Origin: Prevotellaceae bacterium
Lineage (GTDB): Bacteria; Bacteroidota; Bacteroidia; Bacteroidales; Bacteroidaceae
NCBI GenBank assembly: GCA_029226205.1
Contig: JAQXXT010000004.1
Span: 1 to 64,000, forward strand
DNA length: 64,000 nt
Reading direction: 5' to 3'
Shown: positions 1 through 9,719 of the stretch, one piece after another
Layout of the letters: the number at the start of each line of letters is the position of its first letter
How positions within the stretch are numbered: position 1 is the stretch's first letter
The notes under the pieces: model-generated
Database searches by the model: none
What the model was told of the DNA's origin: nothing
What the model saw: the letters and a program-made list of their open reading frames with translations, nothing else
Position numbers and translations under genes: made by a program

Positions 1-1512
1 CACGGGATAGAGGTTATTATCCTCCATGAACGCATCGAAGATATCGGTACAGAGGACAACGGTCTTCGGGATCTGCACCGTGGCATTGGGGAAGTTGTTG
101 ATCTCGGGATGGAGCTTGATGACATGGTCGAGATAGGCCAGTCCACGGCCCTTACCGCCGAGAGAGCCGTCGCCGATACGTGCGAAATGAGCATATTGGT
201 CAAACTTCATCCGGTCGAAATCAGCCACGATACCGATATTCTTCATGTGTCGGTACTGCACGATGGCGTCGAAGATGATCTGCCGATGGGCATCAACATC
301 CTGCAGCTTATGCCAGGTCACCTGCTTGAGGAAGTTGCTCACGGGGAAGATGGCACGGGCACAGAGCCAGCGGCTCATGTGGTTACGGCTGATATGATAG
401 AGCATGGAGTCGTTGGGGATATCGAAGATATGATCCTGCAGTTCTTTCAGACTATGGATGCGCATAATCTCCTCATGGGTCTTCGGATCACGGAAGATGA
501 AGTCGCCGAACCCCATGTGCTCCTCCATGATATGCCGAAGGTCCACACTGAGTTTCTTCGAATTCTTGTCGACGAAACGGAAACCCTCAGCCTCCGCCTT
601 CTTCCGGTTCTCACTCTCCGCGCTCTCGAGGATCAGCGGGAGATACTCATCCTCCTTACGGATCTGCCTGAGCAGTTTCAGTCCTGCCTCGGAGTCCTTG
701 TTGTCCTTGTCACCGAGGGGAGACGGCGTGCCGTCGGCCTTCACGGGATGGAGGGGAAAACGGGCATCAGAGATCACGCCGAGGCAGTTGTCCTTATATT
801 GTTCATAGACGGCGAGGGCCTCATCATAGGTACGGGCGAGGATAACTTTCGGGCGGCCGCGCATGCGCAGGGTAGCGGCATGGCGGTTGAGGGCCTCACG
901 GGAGAAATTCTTACTCTGTACAAGGATATAATTATAAAGATTGGGAAGGATGGAACTATAGAAACGGATGGAGTCCTCGACGAGGAGGATCATCTGTACC
1001 CCACCCTCCTTGACATCATGCTCCATATTCATCTTGTCCTCGATGAGTTTGATGATGGAGAGGATCAGATTCGTATTGCCGAGCCAACAGAAGACATAGT
1101 CGAAGATACTCAGGTCTTCATTCTGCATGCGGCGCGTGATACCATGGGAGAACGGCGTGAGGACAACACAGGGGATAAGGGGGAAGGCCCCCTTGATCGC
1201 CCGCGCCACCGTGAAGGCGTCGTTGTCGGCATTGCCGGGCATACAGATGACGAGATCGATATGGGTGGACTTCAGAATCTTCTGTGCCTCCTCCGTCGTC
1301 GACACCTGTGTGAACGTCGGTGGATAGCGCAGACCAAGCTCCATATATTCATTATAGATCTTCTCCTCTACCCTGCCGTCATCCTCAAGCATGAAGGCAT
1401 CATAGGGGTTGGCGACGATGAGGACATTATAGATGCGACGCATCATCAGATTGACAAAGGTCACATCCTTGAGCAGGAACCGTGTCCACTGCTGGGGGAT
1501 CTTTTCTTCCAT
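1..1512 (-). CDS. PEP synthase / pyruvate-phosphate-dikinase-like protein with N-terminal receiver-like domains (partial, runs off left edge)
   Basis: Minus-strand reading from ATG at 1512: MEEKIPQQWTRFLLKDVTFVNLMMRRIYNVLIVANPYDAF...MILLVEDSIRFY...LGVISDARFP...IGDGSLGGKGRGLAYLDHVI. Open to the edge, so absent from the ORF track; ORF 109..1548 + is its antisense shadow. Confidence 0.8.
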   Translation of the reverse strand, partial: MEEKIPQQWTRFLLKDVTFVNLMMRRIYNVLIVANPYDAFMLEDDGRVEEKIYNEYMELGLRYPPTFTQVSTTEEAQKILKSTHIDLVICMPGNADNDAFTVARAIKGAFPLIPCVVLTPFSHGITRRMQNEDLSIFDYVFCWLGNTNLILSIIKLIEDKMNMEHDVKEGGVQMILLVEDSIRFYSSILPNLYNYILVQSKNFSREALNRHAATLRMRGRPKVILARTYDEALAVYEQYKDNCLGVISDARFPLHPVKADGTPSPLGDKDNKDSEAGLKLLRQIRKEDEYLPLILESAESENRKKAEAEGFRFVDKNSKKLSVDLRHIMEEHMGFGDFIFRDPKTHEEIMRIHSLKELQDHIFDIPNDSMLYHISRNHMSRWLCARAIFPVSNFLKQVTWHKLQDVDAHRQIIFDAIVQYRHMKNIGIVADFDRMKFDQYAHFARIGDGSLGGKGRGLAYLDHVIKLHPEINNFPNATVQIPKTVVLCTDIFDAFMEDNNLYPV

Positions 1513-1618
1513 GGGCTGTCAAAAGTTTTCTTACGGAGACAAAAGTAATACTATTTTCTATATTTTCCAAACTTTATCCAAGATTATTCATTACCTTTGC
1601 ACGCAAAACGAGAAAAAT

Positions 1619-3538
1619 ATGATTAAAGGATTCAAAGTCTTTTTCAGAATATACCTCTCTTGGCTGCTTATATTCATCCTCCAGAAACCACTTTTCATGC
1701 TCTGGTATCATACGCTCTATGAGAAGGATACGGCCATCGACTGGCTGCGCGTCATCTGGCACGGCCTGTCGCTGGACCTCAGCGTGGTCGGCTACCTCAC
1801 CGTGATACCTGGACTTCTCCTCACGGCCATTAGCATCGTTGCGCCGCTCAAGGAAAAGGAAGAGAAGTTCTTTCGTAGTATTTTCAAAGGCTATTTTCTG
1901 CTTACGGCCTTCCTCATCGCACTCATTTTCTGTCTGAATATCGGCCTGTATGAATATTGGCAGTTTCCACTCGACAACACGCCGTTCTTCTATTTCCTCT
2001 CTTCTCCGAAAGATGCCTTCGCGAGTATCACCATCCCCATGCTCATCGGAGGTATTCTCGCCATTGCTCTGTGTACGGCAGCCATCAGCGCCCTCTTCCT
2101 CCTGCCCGGAGGGGGACGCGTTTATACTTCCCTGGGGAAAGACGGAAACAACCAATCGGCACATCCCGACTACTATGCGCTGAAGCACCGTGTCAAAAGG
2201 GCCGTGATGATGCTCGTGCTGACGGTGTTGCTCTTCCTGCCGATCCGCGGAGGTGTCACCGTCTCAACGATGAACATGGGCTATGCCTATTTCAGTGACG
2301 AGGCACCGCTGAACCATGCCGCCGTCAACCCCGCCTTCTCCCTCCTGGAGAGTCTGTCGCACCGGGAGAACTTCAAGAGCCAGTATCGGTTTATGGATGA
2401 CAAGGAAGCACAGGCCCTCGTCGCGCCGATGCTCAACACGCGTTCCGATTCCGTCCGGCAGGTGCTCCGTGACCGTTGGTTCTCCGCGGAGCGGAAAGAA
2501 GGAGGGCGCCCGGATATCTATCTCTTCATCCTTGAGTCGTTCTCACGGGAGTTGATGAAGACAGCCGCCGTACCGACGATGAACCAGCTGGCACGGGAAG
2601 GCATCTTCTTCGACCAGTTCTATGCCAACAGCTGGCGGACAGACCGTGGCATGGTCGCCATTCTCAGCGGCTATCCGGCCCAGCCGAACATGAGTATCAT
2701 GAAATACTCCCAGAAAGCAACCCATCTGCCGTCCCTCGCCGCCCATCTCCATGATGCCGGTTACACCTTACATTATTATTATGGTGGTGATGCCGACTTC
2801 ACGAATATGCGGGCCTATGTCACGGCCATGGGCTTCACGGACCTGACGAGTGACACCGATTTCCCGCTGAAACAACGGCTGAGCAAATGGGGCGTCCCCG
2901 ACGGACCCGTCATCGAGCGGATGCAGCAGCGCTATCCCCAGGAGGGACAGCTGCGGGCGCCCCGCTTCACCGTCGTTCAGACGAGCAGCAGTCATGAGCC
3001 TTTCGACGTGCCCTGGCATCATATCAAGAATGTGCGGTTGAATGCTTTCAACTATACGGACCACTGCATCGCACAGTTCATCCAATGGCTGAAGGCGACG
3101 GGCCGGTGGAAGCACAGCCTCGTCATCCTCTGTCCTGACCATCTCGGCTGCTATCCGGAGGAACTGAGCATGTACGACCTCCGTCATTTCCAGATTCCGC
3201 TGATCTTCACCGGCGGTGCCATCAAAGGGCCGCAGACGATCCACACCCTCGGCAGTCAACAGGATATTGCGGCCACCGTTCTCGGACAACTCGGTATCCG
3301 TCATGACGATCTCCGTTTCTCGAAGGACATGCTCGGCAATGGTCCTCATTTCGCTTTCTATGATTTTCCCGATGCTATGGGAATGGTCACGGAGGAAGGA
3401 GCGATACTCTACGACAACAGTAAGCAGGCTGTGGTGCCGGTGCCCCGCTCTGCGGAGGAAAAGGATAAGGTGAAAAAACTTTTACCGAGTTTGAAAGCCT
3501 ATCTGCAAGTGTTGTTCGATGATATAGATAAACGATAA
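1619..3538 (+). CDS. LTA synthase-like sulfatase/alkaline-phosphatase superfamily membrane protein
   Basis: N-terminal TM segments, then YLFILESFSRELM, SWRTDRGMVAILSG, PDHLGCYPE motifs; internal ATG at 1619 preferred over 1433; TACCTTTG promoter-like box at 1592-1599. Confidence 0.85.
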   Translation: MIKGFKVFFRIYLSWLLIFILQKPLFMLWYHTLYEKDTAIDWLRVIWHGLSLDLSVVGYLTVIPGLLLTAISIVAPLKEKEEKFFRSIFKGYFLLTAFLIALIFCLNIGLYEYWQFPLDNTPFFYFLSSPKDAFASITIPMLIGGILAIALCTAAISALFLLPGGGRVYTSLGKDGNNQSAHPDYYALKHRVKRAVMMLVLTVLLFLPIRGGVTVSTMNMGYAYFSDEAPLNHAAVNPAFSLLESLSHRENFKSQYRFMDDKEAQALVAPMLNTRSDSVRQVLRDRWFSAERKEGGRPDIYLFILESFSRELMKTAAVPTMNQLAREGIFFDQFYANSWRTDRGMVAILSGYPAQPNMSIMKYSQKATHLPSLAAHLHDAGYTLHYYYGGDADFTNMRAYVTAMGFTDLTSDTDFPLKQRLSKWGVPDGPVIERMQQRYPQEGQLRAPRFTVVQTSSSHEPFDVPWHHIKNVRLNAFNYTDHCIAQFIQWLKATGRWKHSLVILCPDHLGCYPEELSMYDLRHFQIPLIFTGGAIKGPQTIHTLGSQQDIAATVLGQLGIRHDDLRFSKDMLGNGPHFAFYDFPDAMGMVTEEGAILYDNSKQAVVPVPRSAEEKDKVKKLLPSLKAYLQVLFDDIDKR

Positions 3539-3580
3539 ACCGGGAATTACCCCGACGGTATTACATACAATAAACCGACG

Positions 3581-4213
3581 ATGAATACGATCATATACTG
3601 GGACACACAGCTGTTCCTTGCCATCAATAGGATCCATACACCATTCATGGATCATTTCATGGACCTGTACTCCGCGAAATGGGTATGGGTGCCGTTTTAT
3701 GTGGCTCTCTTCTTCGTTATCTGCGTGAGGATCAAAGACTGGAAACGAATCCTGTGGACAGCCATCGCCATCACCATCCTCATTACGCTCACCGACCAGA
3801 CCTGCGCCCATCTCATCCGTCCCTTCGTGGAACGGCTACGACCGGCGAACCTCGAGAACCCCATTCATAATATGGTACACATCGTCAATGACAACCGCGG
3901 CGGACGCTTCGGCTTCCCGAGTTGTCACAGTGCCAACAGCTGGGGCCTGACATTCCTACTGATCTTCCTGTTCCGTGACCGATGGCTGAACATTCTGATG
4001 ATCACGTGGGACATCATCATCTGCTACAGCCGTATCTACCTCGGCGTTCACTATCCCGGAGATGTCCTCGCCGCGACTCTCGTGGGCCTCTTTTGGAGTT
4101 ACCTCACTTACCGTATTCTCCGCCTTCATGTCCGCCCCGTCGCACCTCCCGACCGTTGGACCGTCGTCCCGTGGGTGACGTTCTTCATCACCGTTATTGT
4201 CTTTGCGCTCTAA
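3581..4213 (+). CDS. PAP2 family phosphatase (membrane)
   Basis: PAP2 motifs RPFVERLRP, FGFPSCHSANSW, SRIYLGVHYPGDVLAA. Confidence 0.88.
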   Translation: MNTIIYWDTQLFLAINRIHTPFMDHFMDLYSAKWVWVPFYVALFFVICVRIKDWKRILWTAIAITILITLTDQTCAHLIRPFVERLRPANLENPIHNMVHIVNDNRGGRFGFPSCHSANSWGLTFLLIFLFRDRWLNILMITWDIIICYSRIYLGVHYPGDVLAATLVGLFWSYLTYRILRLHVRPVAPPDRWTVVPWVTFFITVIVFAL

Positions 4214-4217
4214 ATTC

Positions 4218-4437
4218 CACCGTAGGGTGCGTCCCTTGTGGCCGTCCTAACCGGAAACAACGATCAACCGTAGGGTGCGGCCCTTGTGGCCGTCCTAACC
4301 GGGAATCGTGCCCATTAGGGCGCCCACAAGGGGTGCCCCTACGGAGGCAGATGATTCCACCGTAGGGTGCGGCCCTTGTGGCCGTCCTAACCGGGATCCG
4401 AGGCCATTAGGGCGCCCACAAGGGGTGCCCCTACGAT
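4218..4437. repeat. Cluster of short palindromic repeats (CGTAGGGTGCGGCCCTTGTGGCCGTCCTAACC and inverse), four units
   Basis: Repeated units by eye; related units at 5909-6025, 27085-27120, 27218-27320, 38150-38318, 41776-41803, 42385-42560, 57560-57600. Confidence 0.9.
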
Positions 4438-4478
4438 GGCAAAGTGTCATTTATTTATAGGAATTTTAACAGAAAATC

Positions 4479-4510
4479 TTTGGCGATATGCCGAAAACGG
4501 CGTATATTTG
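4479..4510 (+). promoter_or_regulatory. Bacteroidetes-type promoter for gdhA (TTTG-N20-TATATTTG)
   Basis: -33 TTTG 4479-4482, -7 TATATTTG 4503-4510, matching the TTTG/TAnnTTTG consensus. Confidence 0.7.
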
Positions 4511-4561
4511 CCCATGCTAAATAGCAATAAGAAAACTAAGATCCTATAAAACCAAACAACT

Positions 4562-5899
4562 ATGAACGTACAGCAGATCATGCAAGATTTGGAGCGCAAG
4601 CATCCCGGAGAGTCAGAATATCTCCAGGCCGTGCGGGAAGTGCTCATCAGTGTACAGGACGTCTACAACCAGCATCCGGAGTTTGAACGTGCAAAGCTCA
4701 TTGAGCGTCTTATCGAGCCCGAGCGGATCATTACCTTCCGTGTGCCATGGGTCGACGATAAAGGCGAGGTACATGTCAACCTCGGCTATCGCGTGCAGTT
4801 CAACTCCGCCATCGGTCCCTATAAAGGTGGATTACGCTTCCACTCCTCCGTCAACCTCTCTATCCTGAAATTCCTCGGTTTCGAACAGACGTTTAAGAAT
4901 GCCCTCACGACACTGCCGATGGGTGGTGCCAAGGGAGGCAGTGACTTCTCCATCCGTGGCCGTTCCGACGCAGAAGTCATGCGCTTCTGTCAGGCTTTCA
5001 TGTCGGAGCTCTACCGTTATATCGGTCCCGACGAGGATGTGCCGGCAGGCGATATCGGTGTCGGTGGCCGTGAGATCGGTTATCTCTTCGGTGCTTATAA
5101 GAAGCTCACGCACCAGTGGAACGGTGTTCTTACCGGTAAAGGACTGGAATGGGGCGGCAGCCGTATCCGTCCTGAGGCAACGGGCTTCGGTGCCCTCTAT
5201 TTCGTCCGTCAGATGATGGAGACCCATGACCTTGACTTGAAAGGCAAGACTGTTGCCCTCTCCGGTTTCGGTAATGTTGCCTGGGGTGCCGCCACGAAGG
5301 CCACGCAGCTCGGTGCGAAGGTCATCACGATCAGTGGTCCCGATGGCTATATCTACGATCCCGAAGGAATCAGCGGCGAGAAGATTGACTACATGCTCGA
5401 GCTCCGTGCCAGTGGCAATGATGTCTGTCAGCCCTATGCCGACGAGTTCCCCGGCAGTCAGTTCTTCCCCGGCAAGAAACCGTGGGAACAGCCTGCCGAT
5501 GTCTATCTCACCTGTGCCACACAGAACGAGCTCAATGGAGAGGACGCGCAGAAGATCCTCGCCCGTCATCCTCTCTGTGTTGCCGAAGTCAGCAACATGG
5601 GCTGTACGGAGGAAGCCACGAAGGCCTTCATCGCTGCCCGTCAGCTCTTCGCTCCGGGTAAGGCTGTCAACGCCGGTGGTGTAGCCACGAGTGGTCTGGA
5701 GATGACGCAAAACTCCATCCGTCTCCACTGGAGTGCTGAGGAGGTCGACAAAGAACTCCATAAGATCATGCATTCCATCCACGAGCAGTGTGTCCGCTAC
5801 GGCAAAGAGCCCGATGGTTATGTCAATTACGTGAAAGGTGCCAACATCGCTGGCTTCATGAAAGTCGCCAACGCCATGATGGCACAAGGAATCGTATAA
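4562..5899 (+). CDS. gdhA: NADP-type glutamate dehydrogenase
   Basis: 445 aa; RVPWVDDKGEVHVNLGYRVQFNSAIGPYKGGLRFH, LPMGGAKGGSDF. Confidence 0.96.
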   Translation: MNVQQIMQDLERKHPGESEYLQAVREVLISVQDVYNQHPEFERAKLIERLIEPERIITFRVPWVDDKGEVHVNLGYRVQFNSAIGPYKGGLRFHSSVNLSILKFLGFEQTFKNALTTLPMGGAKGGSDFSIRGRSDAEVMRFCQAFMSELYRYIGPDEDVPAGDIGVGGREIGYLFGAYKKLTHQWNGVLTGKGLEWGGSRIRPEATGFGALYFVRQMMETHDLDLKGKTVALSGFGNVAWGAATKATQLGAKVITISGPDGYIYDPEGISGEKIDYMLELRASGNDVCQPYADEFPGSQFFPGKKPWEQPADVYLTCATQNELNGEDAQKILARHPLCVAEVSNMGCTEEATKAFIAARQLFAPGKAVNAGGVATSGLEMTQNSIRLHWSAEEVDKELHKIMHSIHEQCVRYGKEPDGYVNYVKGANIAGFMKVANAMMAQGIV

Positions 5900-5908
5900 A
5901 GCCTCAAA

Positions 5909-6025
5909 CCTCTTGCAGGGGCCGTCCCTTGTGGCGGCCCGATGCCCGTTAGGGCATTCTGAAAGGAGGCTTTCTTTCGGCGTAACCGCCGACGGGCCGC
6001 CACAAGGGACGGCCCCTGCAAGAGG
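5909..6025. repeat. Large inverted repeat, two perfect 33-bp arms (5909-5941 / 5993-6025)
   Basis: CCTCTTGCAGGGGCCGTCCCTTGTGGCGGCCCG and its exact reverse complement, 51-bp spacer. Confidence 0.92.
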
Positions 6026-6051
6026 ATCAAAGCAAATGTATCCCCAAATCC

Positions 6052-6082
6052 TTGTCCGGCTAAAATATTTTTTGTAATTTTG
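6052..6082 (+). promoter_or_regulatory. Bacteroidetes-type promoter (TTG-N20-TAATTTTG) for the rlpA-like gene
   Basis: TTG 6052-6054, TAATTTTG 6075-6082, ATG at 6097. Confidence 0.6.
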
Positions 6083-6096
6083 CAAAAAATAAGCCT

Positions 6097-6573
6097 ATGG
6101 TCAAAAAGCTGATTTTCATATTCTTCGCATTCCTGTCCCTCTATGCCTCCGCTCAACGGAAGGTACAGCATGGCCAGGCGACGTATTATTCCCGCCGGTC
6201 TACAGGAGCAAGGACGGCGAGTGGAGAACGGCTGCACCATGACTCCCTCACCTGCGCCCATCGCAATCATCCCTTTGGAACCCTGCTTCGTGTGACGAAT
6301 ATGAAAAACGGCAAATCGACGGTCGTACGCGTCACTGACCGTGGTCCCTTCGGCCGTGGCAAGGTCATCGACCTCAGTTACCGTGCCGCACGGGAGATCG
6401 GCATGCTCTCCAGCGGCATTGCTACAGTAAAAGTAGAGGTAATAGAGAAAAAACAGGATAAGGGTATCCCCTATCGTACAAACGAAGAAGTCAGTCTGCC
6501 CAAATATGAATTTGAACTGGCTGACTTCAAACCGGAGAAGATTCAGGTCCCCCGGAAACCATTACATAAATGA
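6097..6573 (+). CDS. Septal ring lytic transglycosylase RlpA-like (double-psi beta-barrel) protein
   Basis: Signal peptide then GQATYYSRRSTGARTASGERLHHDSLTCAHRNHPFGTLLRVTNMKNGKSTVVRVTDRGPF. Confidence 0.88.
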   Translation: MVKKLIFIFFAFLSLYASAQRKVQHGQATYYSRRSTGARTASGERLHHDSLTCAHRNHPFGTLLRVTNMKNGKSTVVRVTDRGPFGRGKVIDLSYRAAREIGMLSSGIATVKVEVIEKKQDKGIPYRTNEEVSLPKYEFELADFKPEKIQVPRKPLHK

Positions 6574-6592
6574 ACGTCCTATTGAAGAACTT

Positions 6593-7453
6593 TTATTCTT
6601 TCTTCGTAGGAATATTAAACTCCGACACTTTCGTACATGTCTTGCCATTTGCCAGGACACTGACACAGAACTTTGCGTAGCCATTTTTCAGTCGACTGTC
6701 GGCCTGGATGACGGCGGTATAACGAATACCTTGTCCGGCACCGATACTCTCCACTCTTACGCTCGGGGAGATGTAGATATGGCGGTTCTTATAGAACTCC
6801 ACGACACAAGGGATAGCGCCATAGACCGTCCGGTTGCCGGTATTCCAGATCTCGAAGACCATACGGGCATCCTCGCCACGCTGCAGGGCACCATCACCAT
6901 TACTATCGATGAAACGGGCATTGCGGATCTCGAGACTGGGCAGTGCAGTGACGGTAGAAGTTCTACCGGCAGACGGCATTGAACCATTCTGCTGACCCTT
7001 ACCAAGGGTGATACGGTCATCACCACTGTTATTGGCATTGAAGCCACTCTGCTCACGCCAGCCTTCAGCGTCATCACGCGTCGTATCAATAGGCGTGGCA
7101 TCACTCTGAGCCTCGTAACGACGGGAATAGTTCCGATCCTCATTCTCGTAGCCGTCACAACCGTAAGAGCCTCTCGTGCCCACCTCGGCCTGACGCTCAC
7201 GGACAGCCTCGTCGACAGCAGCGGCCTGACGACGGTCGGCCTGACTGCCAATAGCGGCACCGGCGACAGCACCACCGACAGTACCAACAATCTGGCCAAT
7301 ATCTGAGCCACGCCATCCACCGGAGAGATCTCCGATAGCTGATCCGAGCACACCACCCAGCATAGCGCCGGAGTAAGCACCGGCACCCGTATAGCTGTCA
7401 CAGCTGCTCAACAGAAGGGCAGAGACAGCCAATGTGATCATGAACTTTTTCAT
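6593..7453 (-). CDS. Glycine-zipper lipoprotein
   Basis: Start at MKKFMITLAVSALLLSSCDSYTGAGAYSGAMLGGVLGSAIGDLSGG; lipobox LLSSC, Gly-zipper. Confidence 0.75.
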   Translation of the reverse strand: MKKFMITLAVSALLLSSCDSYTGAGAYSGAMLGGVLGSAIGDLSGGWRGSDIGQIVGTVGGAVAGAAIGSQADRRQAAAVDEAVRERQAEVGTRGSYGCDGYENEDRNYSRRYEAQSDATPIDTTRDDAEGWREQSGFNANNSGDDRITLGKGQQNGSMPSAGRTSTVTALPSLEIRNARFIDSNGDGALQRGEDARMVFEIWNTGNRTVYGAIPCVVEFYKNRHIYISPSVRVESIGAGQGIRYTAVIQADSRLKNGYAKFCVSVLANGKTCTKVSEFNIPTKKE

Positions 7454-8064
7454 AAGCCTTTTATTTTTATCTGACTGCAAAAATAATCATTATTTTCCAT
7501 ACTTCACAGCCATTTTCCCTAATTTAACATAGGGGAAACCCTAAAGAACACAAAAAAAAGTTTTGTATCACTCCCTCAATTCCGACACAAAATATTCTCA
7601 CGAGAAATTTCTATTCTAGAAAGGAAGTAAAAGGAAATGATATCCTTACATGACAAAACAACAATAGGAATTCAGAAAACAGCATAGAAAAAATATTCTG
7701 CAACGTGTTTAGAAAATTATCTACGTAAGATACGATCGTATCTAACGGAGATAATTCCATAAATGGAATGAATAAATTTACAAGACAGTAGAAAAGCAGG
7801 GCAATATTACATAATTATCCGGATAATTATGCTGAATAATCGACCATTCAAAAGCCATAATTTATCATTATACTGATACTCAGCAAGATACAAACACTAT
7901 CAAAAATTCCGAATAATCCACCAAATGCCCGATCGATGAATAATACGTGAATCCTAATCATTTCTCCAGGGGAAGAAATGAGTTAGTATAGCCTGTCACT
8001 GACACAATCAATCCTTTACAGGGCGTGGTTAGGTAGAATGAAATAATAGAAGCAAAACACATAG

Positions 8065-8100
8065 AAAAGGGGTGCAGAACATGGTCTGCACCCCTTTTTA
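8065..8100 (-). terminator. Intrinsic terminator downstream of rplQ
   Basis: 14-bp perfect stem AAAAGGGGTGCAGA/TCTGCACCCCTTTT with T-runs on both strands. Confidence 0.88.
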
Positions 8101-8132
8101 GGTGATGAATGAGTAGAGTTATGAATAGTGAA

Positions 8133-8666
8133 TTATTCAGCCTTAGGAGCTTCCTCAGCCTTTGCCTCTGCTGCAGGAGCAGCATCAGCGGCGGGAGCAG
8201 CCTCCTCAGCCTTCGGAGCCTCGGCAGCGGGAGCAGCAGCCTCTGCGGACTTGTTGCTACGACGGCTACGACGGGTCTTCTTGGCAGCGGGAGCCTTGGC
8301 CATGTTCTCATCGAAGTCTACGAGCTCGATGAAAGCCAGCTCTGCGGCATCACCCTGACGGATACCGAGCTTGATCACACGGGTATAACCACCGGGACGG
8401 TTGGCAACCTTTGCAGCGACTTCACCGAAGAGCGTCTTCACAGCCTCTTTATCCTGGAGGTAACGGAAGACAACACGACGGGATGTCGTAGTGTCGTTCT
8501 TAGAACGGGTGATCAGGGGCTCTACATACTTCTTCAGAGCCTTTGCCTTTGCGAGGGTCGTAGTGATTCTTTTGTGCATGATCAGGGACACTGCCATGTT
8601 TGCAAGCATAGCACCGCGGTGAGATGCAGTACGGCCCAGATGGTTGAATTTCTTATTATGTCTCAT
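8133..8666 (-). CDS. rplQ: Ribosomal protein L17 with Ala/Glu-rich C-terminal tail
   Basis: [29 protein letters not shown]; next to rpoA. Confidence 0.97.
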   Translation of the reverse strand: MRHNKKFNHLGRTASHRGAMLANMAVSLIMHKRITTTLAKAKALKKYVEPLITRSKNDTTTSRRVVFRYLQDKEAVKTLFGEVAAKVANRPGGYTRVIKLGIRQGDAAELAFIELVDFDENMAKAPAAKKTRRSRRSNKSAEAAAPAAEAPKAEEAAPAADAAPAAEAKAEEAPKAE

Positions 8667-8712
8667 TTTGTTTTTTACTATTTTGGACGAGTTAGCTCAG
8701 CCCTCACAGGCC

Positions 8713-9705
8713 TTACTCTTTGTCCAGTTTATACTTTGAAATATCAGTTCCAAACGACAGATTCAGACTCTCGAGCAAATCATCAAGCTCTGAGAGCGAT
8801 TTCTTACCGAAGTTGCGGAACTTCAGGAGGTCGGTCTTGTTGTACTGTACGAGATCACCGAGTGTCTCAACGTCAGCAGCCTTCAAGCAGTTGAGGGCAC
8901 GGACAGAGAGGTTCATATCGGTGAGCTTCGTCTTCAGCAACTGGCGCATGTGGAGAACCTCCTCGTCAAACTCCTCGTTGTTCTCCTTGTCAGGATTCTC
9001 CAGAGAGATCTTTTCATCGGAGAAGAGCATGAAGTGATAGATGAGGATCTTCGCAGCCTCCTTCAGGGCGTCCTTCGGGTGAATGGAACCATCCGTGGTG
9101 ACTTCGATGACGAGCTTGTCGTAGTCGGTCTTCTGCTCGACACGATACGGCTCGACACTGTATTTCACGTTACGGATCGGGGTGTAGATGGAATCGATAG
9201 GGAGTACGTTAACATCTGTGCAGAACTGACGGTTCTCATCAGCGGGGACGTAGCCACGGCCCTTGTTGATAGTCAGGTCAATCTGCATAGTAGCTTTGGC
9301 ATCTAAATGACAAATCACTAAATCAGGGTTTAACACTTCAAATCCAGTCAGATACTTACTGATATCACCTGCTTTGAATTCGGTGGAATTCTCGACGGTG
9401 ATACTAACTTTCTCGTTCTCGAATTCTTCTACTACTTGCTTGAATCGAACTTGCTTGAGATTCAAGATAATGTTGGTCACGTCCTCCTTCACACCCGGAA
9501 CGGAGCTAAACTCATGCTCAACACCAGCGATACGGATGGTGTTGATGGCATAGCCCTCGAGTGACGAAAGAAGAATGCGGCGCAAGGCATTACCGATGGT
9601 AATACCGAAGCCAGGCTCAAGAGGACGGAACTCGAACTTGCCGAAGTGGTCATTGGCCTCCAACATTACGACTTTGTCAGGTTTTTGAAATGCTAATATC
9701 GCCAT
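8713..9705 (-). CDS. rpoA: RNA polymerase alpha subunit
   Basis: 330 aa; [22 protein letters not shown]-terminal [14 protein letters not shown]. Confidence 0.98.
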   Translation of the reverse strand: MAILAFQKPDKVVMLEANDHFGKFEFRPLEPGFGITIGNALRRILLSSLEGYAINTIRIAGVEHEFSSVPGVKEDVTNIILNLKQVRFKQVVEEFENEKVSITVENSTEFKAGDISKYLTGFEVLNPDLVICHLDAKATMQIDLTINKGRGYVPADENRQFCTDVNVLPIDSIYTPIRNVKYSVEPYRVEQKTDYDKLVIEVTTDGSIHPKDALKEAAKILIYHFMLFSDEKISLENPDKENNEEFDEEVLHMRQLLKTKLTDMNLSVRALNCLKAADVETLGDLVQYNKTDLLKFRNFGKKSLSELDDLLESLNLSFGTDISKYKLDKE

Positions 9706-9719
9706 TGATTTAATGAATT

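Noticed and set aside
109-1548. 479-aa plus-strand ORF
   Set aside because: Antisense shadow of the PEP-synthase-like gene; the minus strand gives recognisable domains.
3982-4365. 127-aa ORF extending into the repeat cluster
   Set aside because: Alternate frame of the PAP2 gene continuing into palindromic repeats; not coding-like.
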